A stretch of 64,000 nt of DNA from Corylus avellana (taxonomy: Eukaryota; Streptophyta; Magnoliopsida; Fagales; Betulaceae), in contig NC_081541.1 of the NCBI RefSeq assembly GCF_901000735.1, positions 1,116,001 to 1,180,000 on the forward strand. The letters are read 5' to 3'. A model generated the notes under the pieces. That model had not been told where the DNA came from and did no database searches. It saw nothing but the letters and a program-made list of their open reading frames with translations. Positions 9,879 to 21,700 of the stretch are shown one piece after another (position 1 is the first letter of the stretch; each line of letters begins with the position of its first letter). Made by a program: the position numbers and the translations under genes.

Positions 9879-11432
9879 TCACATCGCCTCCGTGTGATTT
9901 CTTGTAGTCCTAGACACCGAGGTTCTAGCGGCGGAGCCCCCTGTGTCATTGTCGGCACCGCCACCATACTCTCCCGATATCTCCTCCAAAGACCGCCCTT
10001 TTGTCTCGAACACTAAGAATGTGCATAAAAATCCTAACATGTTGGTGACCGCCAAAATGATCATGGCCTTCTTAATCTTATTTGATTTACCATCCAAAGT
10101 ATAGTTTTGTATCCCAAATGCCGCAACCATTGCCCCAGCCTTCCCAGCTGCTGCACTCATAGCATGACAAGTGGACCTCACCCTGGTTGGGAACAACTCG
10201 GCTTGAAGCACGAAGGTGGTGCTGTTTGGCCCAAAATTAGCAAAGAAAAACGTCAACCAGTATAAAATCGCGAAATATTTGCCATGTAGCTTGAGGTAGT
10301 CATAGTTGAGCCCTATGACAAGCATGAAGGCAGACATCATGAAGAATCCGACGAGCTGGATGATGAACCGGCCCAGCGACTCGATGAAGAACACGGTGAA
10401 CCAGTAACCGGGGAAGGTACCGAGCAATGCGACGACAAACATGGCACGCGAGGTCTCATACACTTCTTCGAGAGCATTAACCTCGAAATCTTTTGAGGTT
10501 AAACCCATTGCCGGGAAAATATCCTTTTGGGTAAGGTTTTGGCTGTAGAAGGCTATGTCCAACAAGAACCACGTGCTCATTGTGCCTATTAGATGACTCC
10601 TGTGCCGTCGAAAGAACTCATTGGACATCAATCCGTAGCTGTTTGCAGCTTTGAAGTTGGACAACTTGTCTTGTTCAGCTTGGATTTCAAGATCAAGAAC
10701 TTTACCCATATCGGCGGCAACCTGTTTGGCGTTCCCTTCGATTATGGCGGTGTACCGACCCGTTTCGGGCATTTTCATTCGCCAGTAGTAGGTCAAGATT
10801 GCCGGAAGGGCTCCTAGCATAAGCACAATCCGCCAGAGATAATCCGCCTCTGGCTGTGTTGAAAGCACGGGATCATCACTGAATTTTGGGGCGTTGTCGT
10901 ACATTCTAAGAAAGATTTTTGAAAATATCATGGAAACCATCCCGGCAAATATAATCCCCATGCCCTGCATTGCAAAAACTGCAGCGATGGATGCCCCACG
11001 AGTTTTTTTGTTGGCGTAGTCGGACATGATGGTGGCGGAGAGGGGATAGTCTCCACCGATGCCAAACCCTAGCCAGAACCTAAAGAAACAAAGTGTTCCG
11101 ATTACAGCTTCTTTGTTTTTCCCGAAAGAGAAGCCGGAGCATATGGCGCAAAAGACCATGAGAATTAGAGTAACGCCGTAGACTTTTTTACGACCAAGTT
11201 TATCACCAAGCCAGCCGAAGAATAGTTGCCCCATTAGGGTTTCGACCAGGGCAACACCAGTTACAGCGTTGTTAACATTATGGAGGAGCTTTCCGGGACT
11301 TGTGGAGGTGGGGGCGTAGTAAAGGCGGCCCAACAGTTTTGAGACCGTTGAGATGCAGAAAAGGTCGTAAGCATCGGTGAAAAACCCCATTCCAGCGATT
11401 ACGAATTTACGATGGTTGTGACATGATACCAT
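9879..11432 (-). CDS. PHT1 high-affinity phosphate transporter, copy A, altered N-terminus
   Basis: A single-exon 517-aa frame encodes a 12-helix major facilitator of the PHT1 family, which imports phosphate with protons at the plasma membrane. Visible marks are [17 protein letters not shown] (helix 1), [14 protein letters not shown], the PHT1 signature [18 protein letters not shown], the central hydrophilic loop, [13 protein letters not shown] and the C-terminal [11 protein letters not shown]. The usual start, ATG at 11476 followed by codons for [16 protein letters not shown], is separated from the body by an 8-bp insertion (11401-11408) and closes after 25 codons. An ATG in the other frame at 11432 reads into the transporter with nine foreign residues. 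Family members are usually about 535-545 aa. Odd residues: E in VETLMGQ, where copy B has G, and Q in FVLQAELFP, where copy B has P. It may work from the second ATG or be newly inactivated. Confidence 0.85.
   Translation of the reverse strand: MVSCHNHRKFVIAGMGFFTDAYDLFCISTVSKLLGRLYYAPTSTSPGKLLHNVNNAVTGVALVETLMGQLFFGWLGDKLGRKKVYGVTLILMVFCAICSGFSFGKNKEAVIGTLCFFRFWLGFGIGGDYPLSATIMSDYANKKTRGASIAAVFAMQGMGIIFAGMVSMIFSKIFLRMYDNAPKFSDDPVLSTQPEADYLWRIVLMLGALPAILTYYWRMKMPETGRYTAIIEGNAKQVAADMGKVLDLEIQAEQDKLSNFKAANSYGLMSNEFFRRHRSHLIGTMSTWFLLDIAFYSQNLTQKDIFPAMGLTSKDFEVNALEEVYETSRAMFVVALLGTFPGYWFTVFFIESLGRFIIQLVGFFMMSAFMLVIGLNYDYLKLHGKYFAILYWLTFFFANFGPNSTTFVLQAELFPTRVRSTCHAMSAAAGKAGAMVAAFGIQNYTLDGKSNKIKKAMIILAVTNMLGFLCTFLVFETKGRSLEEISGEYGGGADNDTGGSAARTSVSRTTRNHTEAM
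11401..11408 (-). other. 8-bp insertion disrupting the PHT1-A start
   Basis: Without these eight bases the minus strand would read through T-I-V-I-A-G-M-G, as copy B does at the same place (T-A-I-V-I-A-G-M-G). The insertion resembles a short local duplication (CGTAAATTCGTAA). Confidence 0.8.
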
Positions 11433-11674
11433 TGCGTGCGTGCAGAGTCAAGGGCGTCGAGCACAGCTAACGCCATCTTTGTGGGCTGCTTTATTTGCCT
11501 GCTGGTTCACTTCTTTTTGTACTCAGTTGTCAGTATATATTTATTCTGGCTTGCTCTTTTTATGTATAGGTGGTGTATGAATTGAAGGATATATATGACA
11601 GTGAAATGATGTCGGACGTATAATTCTAGGTTTTGGCGGGATCGACAAGAAGATAACTAAATATGGTATATGAA

Positions 11675-11682
11675 GGATATTC
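11675..11682. promoter_or_regulatory. P1BS-like site upstream of PHT1-A
   Basis: GGATATTC fits the palindromic P1BS consensus GNATATNC bound by PHR1-type MYB factors in phosphate starvation. It lies about 200 bp upstream of the ancestral start, in a context (GGATATTCTATTT) that is repeated upstream of copy B. Confidence 0.6.
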
Positions 11683-13249
11683 TATTTGCCTAGATATATA
11701 TACAATAATTTAAGCATACGAGGATATGAAAATAAAGACGAATTCATCTGTTGTTACTTAATTACTAGTATGCTGTCTCATTAATTAATTAATTAATTAA
11801 TTAATTAATCAGGGAATCATTTGCTCTATGGTTTTCAATGTGTTTTGGAGCTAGCTAGCATAAGCATGCCAAGTTAAAATTTCTGCACAATCGATGGCAT
11901 ATTTTATACCAAGATACTTACAATAACATATCCTAAAAATTTCTTTATTGTTTCTTGTCCTATATTAGTGAAAGTTATAAAAATATCATGAGCTAGCCCC
12001 TAGAATTCATCGGGTATCCTACCAAGTAAATTTTCTCAAGTACCAATTACCATTATTGTCAAATTAAAATAGTTAGAATTTTGTTATACATATCAACACT
12101 TATCAAGTCAAAAAAATTAGTTAGTCCAAGTTATAATTAGAGTTCCTTAAAATTACTTATTTAGTCTCGTGTCGCTTAGATACGTGATTAATGTGAGGCT
12201 TGACACATGATTCCTTTAAAATTCACCCAACCTATATGGGACTTAATTCTTGGATATCAATCACAGCAATTAGAGGATCTTAATCCATAAAGATCAATGT
12301 CATCCTCCAACATTATTAATAGTTACTTGCGGTTTTCAAATATTGAGAGTTTGGGCAAAACTTTTATTCCTTTAAAATTCACCCATCTATTCGAGTAGGT
12401 ACTGGTTAGACTACCCAAAACTTATTTAGGCAAGTGAATTTCATACAAACTCTCTCACAATCGATGGAAATTCAAATCTTGAGAGTTTGATGTGTTATCA
12501 CGTGATCCCATGCAAATTTTACAATTCCAAGTGTTATGCCTTCATCATAAAGGATTTAATTTTTAGCTAGAACACTACAAATTTACTTGAGGCATAAATA
12601 TTAACTAGCACATAACCCACACTAGGATTCTTCTTTATAATTTAATTTTAAAATTTAAAAGCATCACCATCTTACTTTTCATGTAAAAAAATATATCATG
12701 TCTCTTTTAACGAAAAGACATACTAAAGATTATACACTAATACATTATTGAACATGCACTTTTTTTTCTTTTTCTTTTTTTTCTTTTTTGAAGTGTACTG
12801 AACAAGTGAATGTTTAAGTGCCCATTAATTTTTTTAAAAAAAAATCTAAGGGGCACTTAAACACTATATGGTTTAAAAAATCAGATTTTAAAAAAAAATC
12901 ATTAAAAAAATCCTATATATGGTTTTTTATATATACTATATACTACCATATATAGTATATAGTATTTATTAGGCCATAAAAGTTATTCTTGTCGGGAATT
13001 TTGTCAAATTGTACTTTTCAGCGTATTTCCTGTATTCTTAATATTGCCAAATTAATAGGACACCTGGTGGCCAGTGGACATAAAGACTTTGCTGCAAGAG
13101 TTCTCACAGTACAAAGGTTCGCGCCGTGGGATGTGCAGCGAACAGTGTGGCGCATACTGTCGCTCGAATGGCCATTAGGGAACAGATTGAAAGGACATGG
13201 AGGGGAGTGTACCCTGATTATCCATGAGATTTTTTTGGAGGAGCATGCT

Positions 13250-13745
13250 AGGGGTGTTAAGTGAGTAAAGTCCTCGCAAGCGAGATCGGGCTCGGCTCGT
13301 ACTCGATTCTATTATTAAATGATCAGGTGTTTCGTGAACATAAGTACTAGCTCGAATATTAAACAAAGCAAGCTCGACTCAACTCGATTAGGCTTGTGAG
13401 TAGCTCGTATAAGGGTCGAATTGATAGTTGTTCACATAGTTGCTCATATTAATATTAAAATTTAATATATATTTTTTTTTCTAATAGCATCTTTTTATTA
13501 AAAAATTATGCATATTCTCTCTGTTTGAAACCAAATGCCTTGCTGTATTGACTTAGGTTTTATACTCGGCTAGCTAGGTTAAGTAAATGCTCATATGTAA
13601 GCTGTCTTTTTGAACCGTTTAAGAGTACTTGAAGTTTTAATTTATAATAAAAAAATTAAATTAAATATAAGAGTTAGTGTGCAAGCTCGACTCGGCTCAA
13701 CTTATTATGAGCTCGGCTCGAGCTCGAGTAAAATTTAACTTAACC
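13250..13745. repeat. CTCGGCTCGAG-type dispersed repeat
   Basis: It begins TAGGGGTGTTAAGTGAGTAA and has repeated 'agctcgactcggctc' motifs at both ends around an AT-rich core. This pattern is common in plant genomes. The left end resembles hAT MITE ends (TAGGGGTG), but no matching right end was found. Confidence 0.35.
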
Positions 13746-14046
13746 GATCCCAAACAAAGGAAGTTCACTGGCTCATTTACGTCACTGGAGGAACTTATTA
13801 CTCATTCTATCTGATTTATTTATAAAAGTGATCATGAATTTCCACTCAAAAAAGGAAAAAAAAATAAAATAAAATTTTGCCAAATTGATGCTTGTCGCTA
13901 TTATTGTCTACTGAATCTACCAAGAAATTAATTCTCGGCTCTCTTCTAGGTCATTTTCTTGATGGAGCTAGCCTTTGTCATTAGATTAATTGTTTTTTGG
14001 ATTAGAGCCAAAATTAAATCATTTTGTGAGCTCCGTCTCACATCGG

Positions 14047-14049
<3 letters not shown>

Positions 14050-14077
<28 letters not shown>
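14050..14077. repeat. TA dinucleotide microsatellite
   Basis: About 14 AT units in a row. Confidence 0.9.
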
Positions 14078-14080
<3 letters not shown>

Positions 14081-14400
14081 TTCTGCTTTCTTGTTCTTCT
14101 CGTAGCTCCTAGTAATTTATGGTTTTGCTTTATATAAAGAGGAAAAGAAGACAAAAATGGCAAATAATTTATTCTACATGTGTAGGAAAAACCTTTGAAC
14201 TTTCATATTCAACCACATCAGGCCTACATTCCACTAATATTACAGGGGAAAGATTAAAAAATAAAACACACAAAAGAGAAAGAAAAAGAAAAAGAAAGAA
14301 CACAAAGACAAATTCAGCTTTATTATTTAATTTGACTTGTCACGTTTACTTTTTACTTTTTATTTTATAAATATTACCGACCAAATTTATCCTTCACAAA

Positions 14401-15969
14401 TTAAGCCTCCGCATGATTTTCTGCCGTCGTAGTCTTTGTGCCGTTGCCGGTGCCGCCACAATCCTCCCCGGATATCTCCTCTAAACACCGCCCTTTGGTC
14501 TCGGACACTAAGAATGTGCAGAAAAACCCTAACATGTTGGTGAATGCCATAAACAACATGGCCTTCCTAATCTTTCAGTCGTCACCATCCAAAGTATAAC
14601 TCTGTACCCCAAATGCCGCAACCATTGCCCCGGCCTTCCCGGATGTTGCGCTCATAGCATGACACGTGGACCTCACTCTGGTTGGGAACAACTCTTCTGG
14701 AAGCACGAAGGTGGTGCTGTTTGGCCCAAAATTTGCAAAGAAAAACGTTAGCCCATATAAAACCGCGAAGATGGGGACATGTGGCTTTTCCTTGAGGTAG
14801 CTATATTTGAGCCCTATGATAAGCATGAAGGCAGACATCATTAAGAAGCCGACGAGCTGGATGATGAATCGGCCAAGCTTCTCGATGAAGGCCACGGTAA
14901 ACCAGTAACCGGGGAAGGTACCCAACAATGCGATGACAAACATGGCACGTGAGGTCTCAAACATTTCTCGGAGAGCATTAACGTTGCTAGCTTTGTCGGT
15001 TGAATTCATTAACGGGAAAATATCCTTCTGGGTAAGGTTTTGGCTGTAGAAGGCTATGTCCAGCAAGAACCATGTGCTCATTGTGCCTATTAGATGACGC
15101 CCGTGCAGTCGAACGAACTCATTGGACATCAATCCGTAGCATTTGCAGCTTTGAAGTGTGACAACTTGTCTTGTTCTGCTTGGATTTCAAGTTCAAGAAC
15201 ACTACCCATATCGGCAGCCGCTTGTTTTGGGTTCCCTTCGATTAAGGCGGTGTACCGACCGGTTTCCGGCATTTTCATTCGCCAGTAGTAGGTCAAGAGT
15301 GCCGGAAGGGCTCCTAGCATAAGCACAATCCGCCAGAGATAATCCCCCTCCAGTTGCGTGGAAAAGAGGTGATTTTCACTGAATTTTGGGGCGTGGTACA
15401 TTGTTAGGAAGATGTATGAAAGTGTCATGGAAACTAGGCCGGCGAATATAATTCCCACGCCCTGCATCGCGAAAACCGCGGCGATGAATGCTCCACGAGT
15501 TTTTTTTGTCGGCGTACTCGGACATGATGGTGGCGGAGAGGGGATAGTCTCCTCCGATGCCGAAGCCTAGCCAAAATCTGAAGAAACAAAGCGTTGTCAT
15601 TACGGATTTTGCGCTTGCGCCGAAAGAAAATCCGGAGCATATGGCGCAGACGACCATGAGAATTAAAGTGACGCCATAAACCCTTTTACGGCCAAGTTTG
15701 TCGCCGAGCCAGCCGAAGAAAAGTGGGCCCATTAGAGTACCAACCAAGGCAACACCAGTTACAGCGTTGTTGACATTTTGGGGGAGCTTTCCGGGATTGT
15801 TTGAGCTAGGGTCGTAGTAGTACAGGCGGCCTAAGAGTTTTGTGACCGTTGAGATGCAGAAAAGGTTGTATGCATCGGTGAAGAACCCCATTCCGGCAAT
15901 CACGATGGCGGTGATGTGGTACCATTGTGTGCGGGCTGAGTCAAGGGCTTCCAGCACAGCTATCGCCAT
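14401..15969 (-). pseudogene. PHT1 phosphate transporter, copy B, three lesions
   Basis: Full-length PHT1 homology runs from a good ATG at 15969 ([20 protein letters not shown]) to a stop at 14401, but three breaks interrupt it. First, one extra A in an A8 run near 15502-15509 shifts frame after YADKK; copy A has A7 there. Second, a 1-bp loss near 15139 (GCAAATGCTACGG against GCAAACAGCTACGG in copy A) shifts frame after FKAAN. Third, TGA at 14577-14575 replaces a sense codon after LDGDD; beyond it the frame continues to NHAEA and stop. The PHT1 signature [14 protein letters not shown] is intact, and GPLFFGWLG has P where copy A has Q. The first lesion could be a homopolymer sequencing error, but the other two cannot be dismissed the same way. 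Confidence 0.88.
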
Positions 15970-16141
15970 TTTTCTGGGTTAACTGCTTTAATTATTTTCC
16001 TGCTGGTGTAATTCTACATAGTCTGCCTTCCTGATCATCATTTTATAGTTGGTGTAGAAAGTAAATGAGAGTTAAACGACAAACGTTTAAACCTAAGTTT
16101 TGGGAGAATCGACCGACAAGAAATTAACAAAGGAATATAAT

Positions 16142-16178
16142 GGATATTCTATTTCCATAGATAGAATTAAGGATATGC
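16142..16178. promoter_or_regulatory. Two P1BS-like sites upstream of PHT1-B
   Basis: GGATATTC at 16142 and GGATATGC at 16171 both fit GNATATNC. They lie about 175-210 bp upstream of the copy-B start. The first shares its flanking bases with the site upstream of copy A, so both copies probably inherited a phosphate-starvation promoter. Confidence 0.6.
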
Positions 16179-16422
16179 CTCATATACTGATATACACATA
16201 TATAAAGACAAATTTAACACATATCTAGTATGCTGTTTCATTAGTTGATCATGAGTCAGCCATTAGCAGATTAGCTAGCCGAAAGCCATTGTACGGATCG
16301 TTCTTGCTAGCTAGCTACGTATTTGGAAGATGAATGGATCTTTCCTTTTTTTGAACAAAAAAAATATATATATTATTTGAACCTATTTGTACCAATTTGT
16401 CTTGTCATAAGAAATTGAAAAT

Positions 16423-16530
16423 GGTAGCTCAATCGGCTGTAAATTACGCCTCATGAAGCAGAGATCACTAGTTCGAATCCCTCTTCCATCTTCTCTTGTG
16501 TGGACATGTCAAAAATAAAATAAAATGCAT
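16423..16530 (+). mobile_element. tRNA-derived SINE, copy 3 (best preserved)
   Basis: GGTAGCTCAATCGGCTGTAA (A box) is followed by TAGTTCGAATCCC (near-perfect B box), then TTGTGTGGACATGTCAAAAA and an A-rich tail. Confidence 0.75.
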
Positions 16531-17508
16531 CGCTCAATCAATGTTCAAAAAACGTTTAAATTAATACGTAAGAAATGATTGATTTAATTATTTAATTAAC
16601 ATTTCAACAAATATTTTTGTGTTCTCATTGAATTTAATTACACGATTTTGCAAATGAAATGGGAAATTTTGGTTATGGATGATTTTTGGTGCATGGGAAC
16701 ATGTCAAGTTAAAATCTTTGCCTTGTTACACAATTAATGGGCATAGATCCTTGCGTTAATTGTTGAAACTTGTAAGTCCTTGTCTTTGCCTTGTAATTTT
16801 CAATCAAAGTTGTATGCTTTGGCCTCGTCCGCTAATTAGAGATTAAAGCCTCATCAACATTTAGTTGTCCACGTTGTTGGCATCGTTACTCAACAAGTAT
16901 GGAAATGGCCAAAGAATCTTGTGTTTATCATTTAGAAAGTGACATATCATCAGATATTCATGAAATCTTACTAATTAACATTCATTAAACAGACAAACCA
17001 AAAGACTAGTCTGTTTTTACTTGCCCAATTTCCCAGCACGAGAACATTTTTGAAGGAGGTATGCTTTAAAAAAAAAAAAATGTACATGCATATAATTTTC
17101 ACTTCCAGGCAAATTTTCCTATTGTGTTCAGCATGTGGTGTGCCCAAGAATATTAATCCCTTCTTAGTCGTAGGCCCCCAAGTTCGAGATAAAGCCAATG
17201 AGCGGCATTCGATGGCCCACATTGTGATGAAACCTAGCCCAATTAGACCCTTGAAAAGCCCAACAATGGATATATACTTGTTAAACTTGGAAGGGTTATT
17301 ATGCTTCCTTAACACGGAATCGTGGCATAAAGGTCTGACAAACCTAGGAGTGATCATGCGGTTGCGGTTAGCAGTACAGAAAAGTGAGCGTGTGAATTGA
17401 AGAAAACAAGTTATTGAGAGGCATAAAAAATATTTCATGCATTCTAAAAAAATATTAACTTAAGCATCAGAGTGTTCTCCCATTGGCATACCTGATGAGG
17501 TCATCTTT

Positions 17509-17745
17509 GCTTATTTCTTCTTATTGCAAGTTCCATAACCTTAGAGTACGGCGTTCAAGAAATCATAAGGACTAATTTTATCACTTTTGATAACCTAATG
17601 ACTAATTCAATACACACCAAAATTGCTTGTTTCTTCATATTGCAAGTTTCATAACCTAAGAGTACAGTGTTTGAGAAAGCCTAAGGACTAATTTTATCAC
17701 TTTTGATAACTCAATGACTAATTCAATACACACCAAAAATACGTT
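17509..17745. repeat. 116-bp tandem duplication
   Basis: Two units start at 17509 and 17625. Both contain TTGCAAGTT, GACTAATTTTATCACTTTTG and CAATACACACCAAAA, with scattered differences. Confidence 0.75.
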
Positions 17746-18733
17746 GACTAATTTTGTATTTAACCCTATATACAACTCGAACCCTCTTTATAATAGTAAG
17801 AGATAAGGCTTCAAAAGGAAATAAATTAATGCTATAATCAATCTAAAGATTGACATATATTTTCTTAAATATGGTAAGCCTAACATTTCGTATTTGGAAA
17901 ATTTTTGTTGTAAATGATTAAAAGGATCATAAAGTAAATTCATCAAGCAAAATCTATCATTTTGTGAGGTCATGGACACCGCCCATATGAGTGTGTAAAC
18001 AATCTCATCCTTAAAAACTGAAAAATAAAAGTGGATAAGGAGTGGTGTCGAGTCTTCCACACTTCTATCACTAAATATAAAAAATAAAAATTATAATTTT
18101 TGAATAATATGAAGATGTCAACTTATCCTATTTTTTTTTAAAAAAAAAATTATGAAGGAGAATTTCCTTTTTTTATTCTACAATTTGCTCTTTATTTCCA
18201 CCCCGAGTCTCGCGCCTCGCCTTAAGCACTGTAGAAAGCCCTAGAAGCCCAACGGCCGAAGATAAGGCCCTGTTTGTTTTCACAATAAGCAAAAAACACT
18301 TTTGTGGTTTCCAAGTCTAACAGCGGGCGGACTTGACTTTTATGGTGCTTCCAGAAGTGTTTCCTTACTTTCTAAGCCGAGCATAGTCGCTTTCGTAGTG
18401 TCAACAAACGTGGCCTCACCAAGTACACACAGGCAGGGAAAGACACGCTTCTCTCGCTCTCTTTCTGGTAAGCGTTTTCCTTGGCTCCCTATTTCCTCTT
18501 CTCCAAGGAACCGGGAAATTAAAAAGCCTTTCTTTTATTTTTTTTATTTTTTATTTCGATATAAGCTGAAATCAGAAAACCGTTTAGTGATCAATGGATT
18601 TTCCATATTCGCTTCTATCAACTTTTGTTTCCTAAAAAAAATTGTTTTTTTTTTTTTTTTTAATTGTTTTGTTTTGTTTTTTTGGCTCTCGAAATCAATT
18701 CTAGAAAGTTCTTAAGAGAGTAGCAGAGAGGGG

Positions 18734-21700
18734 ATGGTGGAGTCGGAACGAAGCCAAAATCCGTGGATGAACACGAGGGACGGGCACGATTCGGCGGTGG
18801 TGATGGAAACGACGGTGGACAGAGAAGGGCTGAGATTCGGTGCTCCGCAGGCCCAGCCTTCAAGCAACAGTAGTTCGGATGGGGATTTGGGGGTCACTGA
18901 GCGAGCTCTATCCGCCGCCGGCGCCGCCTTTCTGTCCGCTATAATCGTTAATCCTCTTGACGTTGTCAAGGTAAAAATACAACAAATAAAAAGAAAATCA
19001 ATGTGTGTGTGTGTAAATTATTTATGTATTGGTTTTTGGTTGATTTTATATTTGTTTGGTGAGGAACTGTGGGAATGAAAGGAAATATTAGGTTTTGGGT
19101 AATGGAAGCGTTGGTGTTTGACTATGTAATATATGGCTTTTGTGTTTGTTTTTTTTTTTTTTTTAATTAGAGGTTCAGTTTGTTTTTTCTTTGTATATGA
19201 TTATTGAAAGGAAGAGCATAACTATATTCTTCTTATGGTCCGTTTGGGATTGCGGTTTCAATAAATGCGATTTTAAAAATAGCGTTCTTGAAATCGCTAC
19301 TTTTTAAAATCGTAAAGACGTTTGGTAAAACATATTAAAAAATACTTTTTTATTAAATATTTGTTATGTGAATTCATGATTTTGGTTTAAATTCGCACTT
19401 TTTCAAATAAGCATCCTCTAGCCTGCTTATTGAAATCGCAGATTTTTTTCCTATTTTAAATTAAGTGCTTTTTAAATCGCAATGCCAAACGCTTTACGTT
19501 TTGCGATATCTTTTAAAAACGCAGATTATTCTTGCGAAATCGCAATCCTAAACGCACATTTATTATAAGTGTGGTGTAATTCTTTGCGTACACAGTGATG
19601 ATTTCACTATGTTGTAGTTAAGGAAAAACTTTTAGTGTGTACTGGATTTGTTTTACTTGATGTAGCGCCGTTTTCCATTGATATGCTTTTGATTTGGTCC
19701 ATTAGCAAAAGTTTGTTCCTGTTTTTTGTTGTTAAGAAATTGTGTATTTTAAAGTCTAAAACAATGTTCTCTTCTGTCTGTCAGACAAGATTGCAGGCGC
19801 AGGCTGCAGGGGTTGCTTACTCTCATCCGCTAAGTAATCTCATTAGTCGCATGTCATATTTCGGACCAAGAACGGTAAGCATTAGAGCTTTTTTGTTCGA
19901 TGGCTAAATTGAAAACTTAAAACTTATTCTAAAATATTGTCGATATCTCTGTTGATGTTCTAGCTTAAAATTGAGTAGCTAGAGTTTCTTCAGTTACCTA
20001 AACAGACCGATAGTTGTAATTTTTGGGGGATTGGGCACTCCTTAAAAAATATTGTTCCATTGTAATTATAAATGGCATTTAACATCAATGCAGCTTTCTT
20101 TTCATGTGTATCCTTTATTCTAATTTTCTTCTGGGGTTTGGGGGTCTTCAGACCGTGGTGTGGTCTTAAGGGAAAGAATTACCCAGATGTTAGTAGACCC
20201 TCCTTTACTAGTGGTTATGTCATATCTTTTTGACATTAACATTCTTACATAAAGCTTGCTTCTTTCTTGACCATCTTGGTAGCATTGTTGTTTTGATTAA
20301 GTTTATCATCAACCATCAATACATTAAGTTTTCCTGTGCCATGTGTTAGCGCAGATGTTTGCCGATCTAAGATGTTCTCCGTCTTGCGCACGTGCTGGAA
20401 TCCATGGTACCGTGTCCATATGTCCTCCTGATTGTTTTCAATACAAAGGAACACTAGACGTCTTCTACAAAATTATTCGTCAGGTTAGTGGATTTGTAAT
20501 TATTGAGCATATAGTTAAAAATGTATTTTGTTAGAGGGAGAATAGTGCTCTTGCTGCATTAAAAAATGTGTTTTGATTCATGTCTTTTGCTTTAATGCTT
20601 CATGAGGATATATTGTGCTTGTATATACATTTCCTGGTCTGATGCAACTGCTGGGTTTAGATGCTGGCATGATTTTTCTTTCAACATTGAGAGTTTGAAA
20701 CTTGTAGGCACTAAATATTGTTCTATAATGATGTAAACACATTTTAATTTGTGTTTCAGAATGTAATCAGTTCTTTCTGCTGTTTAAGTGCTCATCTTGG
20801 TGGTCTCTGTAGATTATAACTGCAATGGTTTAATGGGAGGGTACTTTTTGCAGGAAGGATTTGCCAGGCTATGGAGAGGCACAAATGCAGGTCTGGCACT
20901 TGCTGTACCAACAGTAAGTTCCTATTTTATGATGTTTTTTTGGGGGGGTTGGGGGAGGATTGCATTGATGGAATTTGCTGGGTGTACAAAACTCTGTATT
21001 GAGTATGCTTTAATTGAGATGTACTAATTTTCCTTTTCTTCCTTTCAAAACCAGGTGGGAATCTACCTGCCTTGCTATGACATATTCCGCAATCGGTTAG
21101 AGGAAGTTACTGGACAGCATGTTCCAAGTGCGACTCCATATGCCCCCTTAGTTGCAGGCTCATTGGCACGCTCTTTAGCTTGTGCAACTTGTTACCCTAT
21201 TGAACTGGCTAGAACTCGCATGCAGGTAGTTTGAACATTCATTTGAAGTGTTGGGATGTTATTTGGGCCTTTCTTAGAATTTTTTGAAAGCTTTAATTTA
21301 ATGCATATCAGTTAACAGTGAGATTGGAATGCAATAATTTTTACAAGTTTGTCATTGTTTTCTTGAATTGTATGACATTTGTTGGAATTATTTGTGTACA
21401 TGATTAATTCCATTTGTGTTGGCTTCTTATCTTTTCATTGTTTTGATAATAGGCATTTAATGTGACCCAAACTGGTATGAAGCCTCATGGAGTCTGGAAG
21501 ACTCTTCTTGGGATCATCTCACATGTCCAGAGCACTAGTGTTCAAAGCAACTGTAAGTTGACTTTTCTTGTGCTTATGGTACTAAACTTGGCATGATTGG
21601 AAAGTTTCTGTTAACACAAAAGAATTGTGCTTGTTCCCTGGTATTTTGACTCTGTATAATGGCCCAAAGGCCAAATATATTAAAATAGATTTTGGAAAAG

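Larger units (their letters stand above)
11683..14400. other. Spacer between PHT1 copies, no gene
   Basis: AT-rich. It contains TTAA/TAAT runs, a palindromic segment of ATATAGTATA type near 12930-12965, a GCTCGGCTCGAGCTCG-rich dispersed repeat near 13250-13745, and a TA microsatellite at 14050. Open frames here, such as 12989-13264, resemble nothing I know. Confidence 0.55.
15970..18733. other. PHT1-B upstream region and spacer before MTM1
   Basis: It holds two P1BS-like motifs, a SINE (16423), a segment similar to the psi-1 upstream region (16765-16945), an unassigned minus-strand open frame (17438-16971, 155 codons), a 116-bp tandem duplication (17509-17745), and the presumed MTM1 promoter and 5' UTR from about 18200. 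Confidence 0.5.

Noticed and set aside
12989..13264. 91-codon plus-strand frame
   Set aside because: It resembles no family and runs into a dispersed repeat.
16971..17438. 155-codon minus-strand open frame
   Set aside because: It starts with a real ATG and contains IVGLFKGLIGLGFITMW, which faintly recalls MFS/nodulin-like helices. Length, lack of a motif and the overlapping plus-strand frame give no firm support.
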